64,000 nt of DNA from Pyrofollis japonicus (GTDB lineage Archaea > Thermoproteota > Thermoprotei_A > Sulfolobales > Pyrodictiaceae). The notes under the pieces were generated by a model that had not been told where the DNA came from, did not search any database, and saw nothing but the letters and a program-made list of their open reading frames with translations. The DNA lies in assembly GCF_033097485.1 (NCBI RefSeq), contig NZ_AP028634.1, forward strand, positions 558,001-622,000, in the 5' to 3' direction. Of the stretch, positions 26,807-34,562 are shown in pieces. The translations under genes were made by a program, and so were the position numbers. The first letter of the stretch is position 1, and the number at the start of each line of letters is the position of its first letter.

Positions 26807-27828
26807 TTCTCCTCCCCGCCCGTAAGCGCTATGAACACGTCCTCGAGGCTTGGCTTAGAGACCTCAACGCCGACCACCACGTAGCCGAGACTGCTTAGGA
26901 TGCTTATCGAGCGTGAGAGCACCTCTTCCTCCTCACCACTATGTGCAAGAATCCTTGCGACAAAGCGCCCATCACCCTCCTCCGTAACGTTGACCCCTCT
27001 AACGCCTAGCTTACTCGACAAGAGGGCTGCTAGCTCCCCTGCTTCCCTGCCCGTGGCCCTCTGCTCCCGGAACTTGACCACAATAGGGACTTCTTTAGCA
27101 ACCAGCGCCTTCAGCTCCTCCGGAGAGCCCTGCGCGACAATCCTGCCACGCGAAATTATCGCAACAGTATCACACACTATCTCTGCCTCAAACATGTTAT
27201 GCGTCGTAAGCAGCACGGCCTTCCCCTGCTCCCTTGCAAGGCTCTGAACTAGGCGCCTAATCCTCCTAGCAGAGGGCGGGTCGAGGCCAAGGGTTGGCTC
27301 ATCAAGAATAAGCACTGGGGGATCATGTACAAGCGCCCTTGCAAGAGAGAGCCTAGCCTTCATGCCCAGCGAGTACTCCTCATAGAGCTTATCAGCAGCA
27401 CCTAGCTCGGTCAAACCAACAAGCCTTAGAACATGCTCAACCCTCTCCTCAAGCTCGCGGCCCTTCAGGCCACGAAGCATAGCGAAGTAGCGAAGGTTCT
27501 CCCGCCCAGTAAGCTTCCAGAAGAAGCCCCGCTCAACACTGAGAACAACACCTATGTGTTTACGAACCTCAACAGCCTCCTCAATAACATTGTAGCCAGC
27601 GACGAACGCTTCCCCCTCGTCTGGCAGCAACAAGGTAGTAAGTATCTTCACAGTCGTGGTCTTGCCGGCACCATTGGGTCCCAACAACCCGAAGACACGG
27701 CCCCATGGAGCCCGGAAGCTGACGCCACGGAGAGCCTCAACAACCCTACGCTTACGTCTAAGGAAGCCGCGCCTCTCAGAAGTATAGTAGCGCTTAACGA
27801 GCCCCTTTGCCTCAATCGCCCACTCCAT
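26803..27828 (-). CDS. ABC exporter ATP-binding protein
   Basis: 341 aa from the ATG at 27828, preceded by GAGGG. An ATG at 27948 would add 40 residues and sits 26 nt after a TATA-like CATAAATAG, so a leaderless longer form remains possible. Walker A is GPNGAGKTT, the signature is YSLGMKARLSLARAL (a DrrA/CcmA-like variant of LSGGQ), Walker B is VLILDEPTLGLDP, and the switch His is in LTTHN. A C-terminal DUF4162-like region follows. It powers the two permeases encoded after it. Confidence 0.9.
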   Translation of the reverse strand: MEWAIEAKGLVKRYYTSERRGFLRRKRRVVEALRGVSFRAPWGRVFGLLGPNGAGKTTTVKILTTLLLPDEGEAFVAGYNVIEEAVEVRKHIGVVLSVERGFFWKLTGRENLRYFAMLRGLKGRELEERVEHVLRLVGLTELGAADKLYEEYSLGMKARLSLARALVHDPPVLILDEPTLGLDPPSARRIRRLVQSLAREQGKAVLLTTHNMFEAEIVCDTVAIISRGRIVAQGSPEELKALVAKEVPIVVKFREQRATGREAGELAALLSSKLGVRGVNVTEEGDGRFVARILAHSGEEEEVLSRSISILSSLGYVVVGVEVSKPSLEDVFIALTGGEEK

Positions 27829-28077
27829 GAGCACGCCCTCTTGGATACCAAGGCAACGCGCTTGGAAGAAATCGTGCACAGCCCGTACGAGGCCTTCCTC
27901 GGTCTCGGCGGGCCTGCAGGGCGCCAATATTGCTGTCTCTGCGCGCATTATTAGCGATATATGCGCTTCGAAAACTATTTATGCTTATACCCTCTGTGGG
28001 CGCCCCTAGTCCTGCCTAGATAACGTAAAACCAATACTTGTGCCTCTCCTTTCGCCTTAGTAAAGGGTGTAGCCTTT

Positions 28078-28617
28078 TTGACGAGCCTGGGAAAGCTTGT
28101 CGTGCCGCTTCTAGTGCTCAGTGCACTGGCAATCACCTCCGTCAATACAGCCCTGGTTGCGTATCCCGAGGATGTGAGCCAGGATTACCACCTGCTACTA
28201 GTGGTGGGAATCAATTCTACGAGTATAGAGCCGGGTGAAATGGGTAACCCACTCATCCCGCTGACCAAGGTCGGCTGCGGCTCCGCGGTAGCAATAGTCT
28301 ATGGTTATCGCAGCGGCGAGCCACTAATCGTAGCGATATATGGGGCCAACGAGTCTAGCCTCATGGATGCCTCTGGCTGCGTTAACGCGCTGCGCCCGTG
28401 CCTCAGCTCTGCCGGAGTCGGATGGGTAGCTGACGAGATCCTAGAGAAGATACGTGCAGCGGGAAAACCCGTGGAAGCAAACACGACTACGAGCCATGCA
28501 ACACTATCGATAAAGGAGAGCGGCATTAGTAAAAACGCGTGCCTAGCCACTATATCAGTGCTCGTTTTGCTGCTTACCGCTAGTATTGTAGCTTTATTGA
28601 GGCGGCGGACTTCTTGA
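28078..28617 (+). CDS. Small secreted or cell-surface protein with C-terminal membrane anchor
   Basis: 179 aa from a TTG. N-terminal signal peptide (KLVVPLLVLSALAITSVNTALVA), an extracellular domain of about 120 residues with four cysteines (possible disulfides) and N-x-S/T sites, then a helix (ACLATISVLVLLLTASIVALL) and an RRR tail. No family recognised. Its last 38 nt overlap, tail to tail, the end of the K+ channel gene on the other strand. Confidence 0.62.
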   Translation: MTSLGKLVVPLLVLSALAITSVNTALVAYPEDVSQDYHLLLVVGINSTSIEPGEMGNPLIPLTKVGCGSAVAIVYGYRSGEPLIVAIYGANESSLMDASGCVNALRPCLSSAGVGWVADEILEKIRAAGKPVEANTTTSHATLSIKESGISKNACLATISVLVLLLTASIVALLRRRTS

Positions 28618-29620
28618 CACGGAGAACTAGGAGCCGGTCGCCTTCCCTGATTTTCTCCCCGGGATCCGGTGCAAGTATGAGATCGTTGCCTCGGACTATA
28701 CCCAGTACTTGGTAGCGGTACTCCTTGTCTACTTCGCTTAGCCTCTTCTGCGCCTCGGCAAGGCTCATACCGACGAAGCCTCTGGCTTCCACCTCGGTTA
28801 CATCAGCAGCTCCCTTAACCGATACTGCTTCATCGATAAAGTATACCACGCTGGGCTCGAAGATCGCGGATGCAATCGCCCTACCCAGAACTCTTACCGA
28901 GAGGACGGTTGAGACGCCAGCCTCCTTCAGCAGCTCAGCCGTCTCAGAGCTACGTACTATGGCGTGTATCTTTGCAGTCTTGTTCAGCTTTTTCACCAAG
29001 AGTGCAGTGTGCAGAACCTTAGCGTCATCGATTAGGCAGAGAATTACGTGGTTTGCATCCTTTATCCCGGCTTTTGATAGATCTTGCGGGCTCAGCGGAT
29101 CTCCAACCATGAAGTCTACCGGGGGCTGTGTCTTCGGCTGGTTCGGCGTCATCCAGCCAACTACGTCGCCGAGCCCATTAGCTATAAGCTCGTCTATGAG
29201 GTCGAGGCAAGTCTCATCGTCACCTATTACGAGTACTTGCTTCTTCTTTAGAGGCGCCAATCCCATCGCCTTCCTCATACTTCTCTCAAGGAATGCATCA
29301 GCTATAACTGATACCGTTAACGTGTAAGCCACTATTCCTAGAACCGCGGTAGCCCCAGCGACTATGCGTCCAAGACCCGTCGATGGCACGACGTCGCCGT
29401 AGCCCACCGTCGCCATTGTTATGAGGCTCCAGTAGAGAGAAGTAGGGAAATCGACCGGCTTCTTGCCTACAACGTGTTCGGCGTAGTAGAAGAGTACGGC
29501 AGAGAGCAGCCACATGGAGATAAAGAACAAGGCGACTAGGAGAAACCGGTTACGGCTCAGGCGGCGGCCAAGGATTCTTCGAAGCCTCTCCAGCGTCTCA
29601 AATATTATCGGGATAACCAT
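28580..29620 (-). CDS. Potassium channel with RCK/TrkA regulatory domain (MthK-like)
   Basis: 346 aa. Two transmembrane helices (about 26-48 and 84-106) flank a pore loop with the selectivity filter TVGYGD (71-76). A Rossmann-type RCK domain begins at KKQVLVIGDDETCLDLIDEL (about 127) and continues with a TrkA-C-like domain (about 265-335). Such channels open upon ligand binding (Ca2+, nucleotides) to the RCK ring. The gene is monocistronic on the minus strand and separated from pyrD by 12 bp. Confidence 0.93.
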   Translation of the reverse strand: MVIPIIFETLERLRRILGRRLSRNRFLLVALFFISMWLLSAVLFYYAEHVVGKKPVDFPTSLYWSLITMATVGYGDVVPSTGLGRIVAGATAVLGIVAYTLTVSVIADAFLERSMRKAMGLAPLKKKQVLVIGDDETCLDLIDELIANGLGDVVGWMTPNQPKTQPPVDFMVGDPLSPQDLSKAGIKDANHVILCLIDDAKVLHTALLVKKLNKTAKIHAIVRSSETAELLKEAGVSTVLSVRVLGRAIASAIFEPSVVYFIDEAVSVKGAADVTEVEARGFVGMSLAEAQKRLSEVDKEYRYQVLGIVRGNDLILAPDPGEKIREGDRLLVLRVKKSAASIKLQY

Positions 29621-29632
29621 TGCACGCCTCCC

Positions 29633-30544
29633 TTAGCGGCGATGAGCGGCACCAACGATCTCACTGATACCCTGTGCCCCGATCACTTTTAGGTACCTTC
29701 GTAGGCCATCAACTATCTCGCTGATAACCTGCTCCCCCTTCGCGATTATAGCCGTTCCTACTTGTACGGCCCTCGCGCCCGCCAAGATGAGTTCGACCGC
29801 TGTCTCCCAGTCATAGACTCCTCCAACGCCTACTATGTCTGCGCCATGCTCAGCGTACACCTCGTAGACGACACGCACCGCGATAGGATGTATGGCTGGG
29901 CCCGAGAGCCCGCCAACAATGTTGCCGAGTATCGGCGTCTTCGCCCAGACATCGATCCTCATAGCCCGTATAGTGTTTATGAGTACGAGCCCCCTTGCCC
30001 CCGCCTCTAGCGCAGCACCAGCCGATTCAAGGATACGGTCGCTCAGACCCAGCTTAGCGAGAACCGGCACCCTCACCGTGGACGAAACAGCGCCAACTAT
30101 CCTCCTAACCATTGCCGGGTCCATGCCCAGTTCGAGTCCCCTGCCCTCAGCGTGGGGGCAGCTAAGGTTCAGCTCAACAGCGTCCGCCCCAGCCTCCTCA
30201 GCGATTCCTGCAACCTCTACGAACTCGTCAACACCGCCGCCAGCAATGCTCACAACGACCGGTACTCCGTGCTTCTTGGCCTCCGCCACGAGCCCCGGCA
30301 ACGCCTCTGCGCCCGGGTTGCTCAGCCCAACAGCATTGAGCAGTCCATACTCCAGGGGCACAGCTATGGGCGTAGGATAGCCTCGGCGAGACTCACGGGT
30401 AAACGACTTAGTCACTATAGCCGCCACGCCGGCCGAAGCCAGCCGGGCAAAGCCCTCTCTACTCGAGCCGAGAATGCCGCTAGCATTCATGACGGGGTGC
30501 TGGAGCCTTAGGCCAGCCACGCTCACAGCTAATGGGCTCTCCAA
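29633..30544 (-). CDS. pyrD: Dihydroorotate dehydrogenase, class 1B-type catalytic subunit
   Basis: 303 aa from TTG. FMN-barrel motifs are VMNASGILGSS, VTKSFTRESRRG, GLLNAVGLSNPG and NLSCPHAEGRG, whose cysteine (C129) is the catalytic base of class 1 enzymes and the NLSCP context typical of class 1B. IVGGLSGPAIHPIAVR and GVGGVYDWETAVE bind the FMN phosphate. It oxidises dihydroorotate to orotate in pyrimidine synthesis. It is divergent from pyrF, the last-step enzyme, so the two share a short promoter region. Confidence 0.93.
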   Translation of the reverse strand: MESPLAVSVAGLRLQHPVMNASGILGSSREGFARLASAGVAAIVTKSFTRESRRGYPTPIAVPLEYGLLNAVGLSNPGAEALPGLVAEAKKHGVPVVVSIAGGGVDEFVEVAGIAEEAGADAVELNLSCPHAEGRGLELGMDPAMVRRIVGAVSSTVRVPVLAKLGLSDRILESAGAALEAGARGLVLINTIRAMRIDVWAKTPILGNIVGGLSGPAIHPIAVRVVYEVYAEHGADIVGVGGVYDWETAVELILAGARAVQVGTAIIAKGEQVISEIVDGLRRYLKVIGAQGISEIVGAAHRR

Positions 30545-30675
30545 GCCGCTATGCCCGGAGCAAGGGATGGCGTAGCCCCCTTATAGAGTGGCTCGGTCAT
30601 GACGCCTGGCTAAGGCCTTATAACACCGTGATAGCGGGGCTGAATAGTCCCGAGCAAGCTCTCAGCAGTAAAGTG

Positions 30676-31368
30676 ATGGTGTATCACGGTATGGGCTTGA
30701 TAGTCGCCTTTGATAAAGGGGGAGTAGACGAGGCAGCAGCTCTTGTTGGGAAACTATGCGGCGTGGTCGACGGCTTCAAGGTCGGGGTTCCCTTTCTCCT
30801 AGCCAACGGCGCCGCGTCTGCAGGGGCTCTAAGAGAGAAGTGTCCTAGTGCGCTATGGGTCGCTGACTTGAAGCTCGCAGACATAGGCTACGTGATGGGG
30901 CTCACTGCTAGCATCGTTGCCCCCTTCTTCGACGCAGTGATAGCTCACGGCTTTGTTGGCTACGAGGGAGGCCTCGACGAGCTCAAAAGGCTTCTCGACG
31001 AGAAGGATAGGAAACTAATAGTAGTTGCGTCGATGAGCCACCCAGGCGCAGCTAAGACGTACGACAAGGTCCTCGGCGAGGTACTTGAAGCCATAGAGGC
31101 TGCTAAGCCCTGGGGCGTAGTGGCCCCGGCTACGCGGCCAAGCATCATACGCCTCGTGAGGGAGAGGCTAGGGAATACAGTGAAGATACTTGCTCCGGGC
31201 GTTGGGGCGCAGGGGGCTAGGCCTGGCGAAGCCCTCTGCGCTGGAGCAGACTACGAGATCGTTGGGAGAGCGATAACCGGCTCAGAGAACCCCGTGGAGG
31301 CGGCTCGGAGGATAATCGAGGAGCAGAGGAAAACGCTTAGTAGCTGCAGAGGAGCCGGCCAACCATAG
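30676..31368 (+). CDS. pyrF: Orotidine 5'-phosphate decarboxylase
   Basis: About 230 aa from ATG 30676 (an ATG at 30691, giving MGLIVAFDKGG, is nearly as likely). A reading frame from 30532 would overlap the start of pyrD and lacks homology. The catalytic block is LWVADLKLADIGYV (Asp-x-Lys-x2-Asp), preceded by DGFKVGVPFLL and followed by ILAPGVGAQGARPGEAL, the phosphate-binding loop. TTATAA near 30619-30624 is a plausible TATA box. It makes UMP, completing the pathway represented by the divergent pyrD. Confidence 0.9.
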   Translation: MVYHGMGLIVAFDKGGVDEAAALVGKLCGVVDGFKVGVPFLLANGAASAGALREKCPSALWVADLKLADIGYVMGLTASIVAPFFDAVIAHGFVGYEGGLDELKRLLDEKDRKLIVVASMSHPGAAKTYDKVLGEVLEAIEAAKPWGVVAPATRPSIIRLVRERLGNTVKILAPGVGAQGARPGEALCAGADYEIVGRAITGSENPVEAARRIIEEQRKTLSSCRGAGQP

Positions 31369-31380
31369 GTTGATGCATTA

Positions 31381-32886
31381 TTGCTCATCGGGAGAGCGTA
31401 TGGAGTACTTCTCCATGTAACCTCTCTTCCATCACCATACGGTGTTGGTGATTTCGGTCCCGAGGCGTACCGGTTCGTAGACTTTCTCGTAGAGGCGGGT
31501 AGCGGGTACTGGCAAGTACTCCCCCTGGTCCCCACGAGCGAGGCCTATGGCAACTCGCCCTATGCGAGCGACTCCTCTTTCGCACTCAACCCTCTCCTCG
31601 TTAGCCCAGACCTCCTCGTAGAGGAGGGTCTCCTCCCCAAAGCCTTCCCCGAGCAGATAAGGCTCCCTCCCCACACCAGGGCTGATTACCCGAAGGCCTA
31701 CGGTGTTAAGGAGAAGGCTCTGCGCAAAGCCTACGAGTCCTTCCTCGAGAAAAGAGACGAGTATAGGAGATGCCTAGAGGAGTTCGTCGCGCGTAACGAG
31801 TACTGGCTAAGAGACTACGCATTGTTCGTGGCGCTCCGAGAGAAATACGGGTCGCCGTGGACCAGGTGGCCAAGGGAGCTAAGGGAGAGGAGGCCAAGCG
31901 CCCTCCGGGAAGCAGAGAAAGAGCTAGCAGGCATAGTGGACTATGTTGTTTTCCAGCAGTTCGTTGCCGAGAAGCAGTGGATGAGGCTCAAGGCCTACGC
32001 GGGCCAGAGAGGGGTCAAGATAATAGGCGATATACCGTACTACGTTATGCACGACAGCGCCGACGTCTGGGCAAACCAGGAGCTCTTCAAGCTTGACGAG
32101 AAGGGCGAACCGCTCTACGTTAGCGGGGTCCCGCCCGACTATTTCAGCAAGACCGGGCAGCTGTGGGGGACGCCCGTCTACAACTGGGAGAAGCACAGAG
32201 AGCAGGGCTTCAAGTGGTGGCTGAGCCGGATAGGCAGGAGCCTCGAGCTATACGACTTAGTGAGGCTCGACCATTTCCGCGGCTTCCTCGCCTACTGGGA
32301 GGTACTTGCGGGCAGCAAGACGGCCGCCAAGGGGCGATGGGTTAGGACGCCCTACGAGGACTTCTTCAGAGCAGTGGTGTCGCGGTATCCTACGCTGCCC
32401 TTCATAGCAGAGGACCTTGGCTTCATAACCCCCGACGTCAGGGAGGTTATGAGGCGTCTCGGCCTCCCCGGAATGAGGGTCCTCGTCTTCGCCTTCGGGG
32501 GCAGCCCGTTCAACGAGCACCTTCCCCACAACTATGAGCAAAACCTAGCAGTATACACCAGTACTCATGACACGAACACGGCTAAGGGCTGGTACACCGA
32601 GGAGGCGAGGCCCGTCAATAAGCTGTTCCTGCGCCGCTACGCGGGCGTGAGGGTTACCCGGGAGAACGTGCACCGCATCCTCATAAGGATGGCCATGTCG
32701 TCTATCGCGGCACTTGCTGTCATCCCTGTCCAAGACGTGCTGGGGCTAGGCAAGGAGGCCAGGATGAACCGCCCAGGCACTGCTAGGGGTAACTGGGAGT
32801 GGAGGCTCCTACCCAACCAGCTCAAAGAAGAGCACGCGAAGTGGCTGAGGGAACTAGCCTCCCTCTACGCCAGGACGGGTGCGTAG
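31381..32886 (+). CDS. malQ: 4-alpha-glucanotransferase (GH77, amylomaltase type)
   Basis: 501 aa. Signature blocks VTSLPSPYGVGDFG, WQVLPLVPTSEAYGNSPYAS, KIIGDIPYYVMHDSADVWAN, VRLDHFRGF (nucleophile Asp), IAEDLGFITPDVRE (acid/base Glu) and STHDTNT are all present in GH77 order. It transfers maltooligosaccharide segments in cytosolic glucan metabolism. TTG start at 31381 after GGTTGATG. First gene of a glucan cluster with the phosphorylase and GH57 enzyme downstream; starts 12 nt after pyrF. Confidence 0.95.
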   Translation: MLIGRAYGVLLHVTSLPSPYGVGDFGPEAYRFVDFLVEAGSGYWQVLPLVPTSEAYGNSPYASDSSFALNPLLVSPDLLVEEGLLPKAFPEQIRLPPHTRADYPKAYGVKEKALRKAYESFLEKRDEYRRCLEEFVARNEYWLRDYALFVALREKYGSPWTRWPRELRERRPSALREAEKELAGIVDYVVFQQFVAEKQWMRLKAYAGQRGVKIIGDIPYYVMHDSADVWANQELFKLDEKGEPLYVSGVPPDYFSKTGQLWGTPVYNWEKHREQGFKWWLSRIGRSLELYDLVRLDHFRGFLAYWEVLAGSKTAAKGRWVRTPYEDFFRAVVSRYPTLPFIAEDLGFITPDVREVMRRLGLPGMRVLVFAFGGSPFNEHLPHNYEQNLAVYTSTHDTNTAKGWYTEEARPVNKLFLRRYAGVRVTRENVHRILIRMAMSSIAALAVIPVQDVLGLGKEARMNRPGTARGNWEWRLLPNQLKEEHAKWLRELASLYARTGA

Positions 32887-32973
32887 CAGACTACCTTGCG
32901 CGGCGGCGTAGAACTATTATAGCCCCTTAAGACCCAAGAGCCATGCACCAATCTATGCCTCGGAGCCGCATCG

Positions 32974-34539
32974 GTGACCAGCGCCTTGGTCATAGTATCG
33001 GTTACGCCCGAGATAGGGCTGGAAGAGCTCTACACGTATGCTGGCGGCCTAGGAGTCCTCGAGGGGGACAAGTTCCTCGCAGCCGGGCTAAGAGGCCTCG
33101 ACTACGTTGTGCTTACTCTCTTCTACAGGAAAGGCTACGTAGACTACCCGCTGAGCACCGACCCCGTGCCCATGGAGCAGCAGCACCCCGTTGACCCCGG
33201 TCGTGTTTTGAAGAGGGAACAGGAGCTTGTAGTCACTCTCCGCGGGGAAGAGGTCGTAGTAGAGCCTCTCGTCTACGAGAAGGGGCGAGCACACACAGTA
33301 TTCTTCAACGCAGTGCACCCTGATTGGGCGGCTCGTCTCACTGAGCGAGTATACATAGAGGGGTCCGAAGAGGAGCGCCTCTACAAGTACGTGTTGCTCG
33401 CAAAGGCCTCGGCCAAGTACATCGAGGAGAGAATCGGCCTCGGCAACGTAGAGGTTGTCGACCTACAGGAGGCCTATAGCGTCCTCGTAATGTTCGCGCT
33501 CGGCGACCAGGCCAGGTACAGGTTCATAACGCATACCCCGGGGCCCTGGGGGCACCCCGTCTTCCCGACCAGTATTCTCCGGGAAGAGTTCGGCGCCGAG
33601 CTGGAAGGCGACAAGGTGGTATTGACGCTGATCGGGTTCCAGCGGGCAGAGAAATCATTCACAGTCTCAAAGAAGCACTTGGAGATAACTAGGAAGATAT
33701 TCCCAGAACACGCAGACAAGCTAGACTACATCACAAACGGCGTCTGTGTTGAACGGTGGATGGCAAAGCCCCTCAAGGACCTCCTAGGAAACAAGAAGCC
33801 CGAGGAAACAACCATTGACGAGCTCAGGGAGAAGCACGAGACCTTGCGCAGGGCACTGGTCTCACTAGTAGCTAGGCATAAGCCCGACATAGAGCAGTGG
33901 CGCGACAAGCCGATACTTGTATGGGCTAGGAGAATAACCAGGTACAAGAGACCATACTTTGTTACCCGCTTGCTACGAGAAAACCCCGATGCAGCCAACA
34001 AGGCGTTCTTCGTCCTAGCAGGGAAGCCGCACCCCGCCGACAAGGAGGGCCAGGCCTTCCTGAGGGAATTCATAGCGCTCTCCCAGAAAGAGGCTAATGT
34101 CGCCTACATACCCGGATACGACATAGAAAAGGCGAAGACACTGCTCAGTGGAGGCGACTACCTCCTCTTCACGCCCTTCTCCGGCTGGGAGGCTTGCGGC
34201 ACAAGCTACATGAAATCAATGATCAACGCTGTTCCACCGATAAGCTCGCGGGACGGCGGAGCCCTAGAACTCGTTGAGCACAGGGTAACCGGATGGCTCT
34301 TCGGCCACGACAACCACGACTTCATAGACCTCGGCTCCGAGGAGGCGAAGAGGATAGACGAGGAAGACTTCCAGGACTTCTCCACCACGGTCTCAGAAGC
34401 CTTGGGTGCCTGGAGGAGCGACGAGTACTGGAAAATAGGGCTAAACGCGTTGAAGAAGGCGCTCCGAGAGGCGAGCGCGCTGAGAATGCTCAGACAATAC
34501 TATCCATGGCGCAGAGAGCTACAAGGTTGTCAGAGGTAG
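32974..34539 (+). CDS. glgP: Alpha-glucan (glycogen) phosphorylase, GT35 family
   Basis: 521 aa from a GTG. TYAGGLGVLEGDKFLAAGLRGLD matches the AGGLGVLAGDHLKSASDLG block of GT35, and WEACGTSYMKSMINAV (about 405-420) corresponds to the EASGTGNMKFMLNG motif whose lysine binds pyridoxal phosphate. The protein is much shorter than classical phosphorylases (about 800 aa), as in archaeal forms. It would release glucose 1-phosphate from the glucan trimmed by MalQ. Overlap-free but only 24 nt before the GH57 start. Confidence 0.88.
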   Translation: MTSALVIVSVTPEIGLEELYTYAGGLGVLEGDKFLAAGLRGLDYVVLTLFYRKGYVDYPLSTDPVPMEQQHPVDPGRVLKREQELVVTLRGEEVVVEPLVYEKGRAHTVFFNAVHPDWAARLTERVYIEGSEEERLYKYVLLAKASAKYIEERIGLGNVEVVDLQEAYSVLVMFALGDQARYRFITHTPGPWGHPVFPTSILREEFGAELEGDKVVLTLIGFQRAEKSFTVSKKHLEITRKIFPEHADKLDYITNGVCVERWMAKPLKDLLGNKKPEETTIDELREKHETLRRALVSLVARHKPDIEQWRDKPILVWARRITRYKRPYFVTRLLRENPDAANKAFFVLAGKPHPADKEGQAFLREFIALSQKEANVAYIPGYDIEKAKTLLSGGDYLLFTPFSGWEACGTSYMKSMINAVPPISSRDGGALELVEHRVTGWLFGHDNHDFIDLGSEEAKRIDEEDFQDFSTTVSEALGAWRSDEYWKIGLNALKKALREASALRMLRQYYPWRRELQGCQR

Positions 34540-34562
34540 TGAAGCCTATAGTGGTGACGCCA

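Noticed and set aside
30532-30675. N-terminal extension of pyrF
   Set aside because: Overlaps the start of the divergent pyrD and the TATA region, and shows no similarity to the decarboxylase family.
34293-34562. Upstream extension of the GH57 frame
   Set aside because: Lies inside the phosphorylase gene in another frame and has no homology; the GGTGA-preceded ATG at 34563 is preferred.
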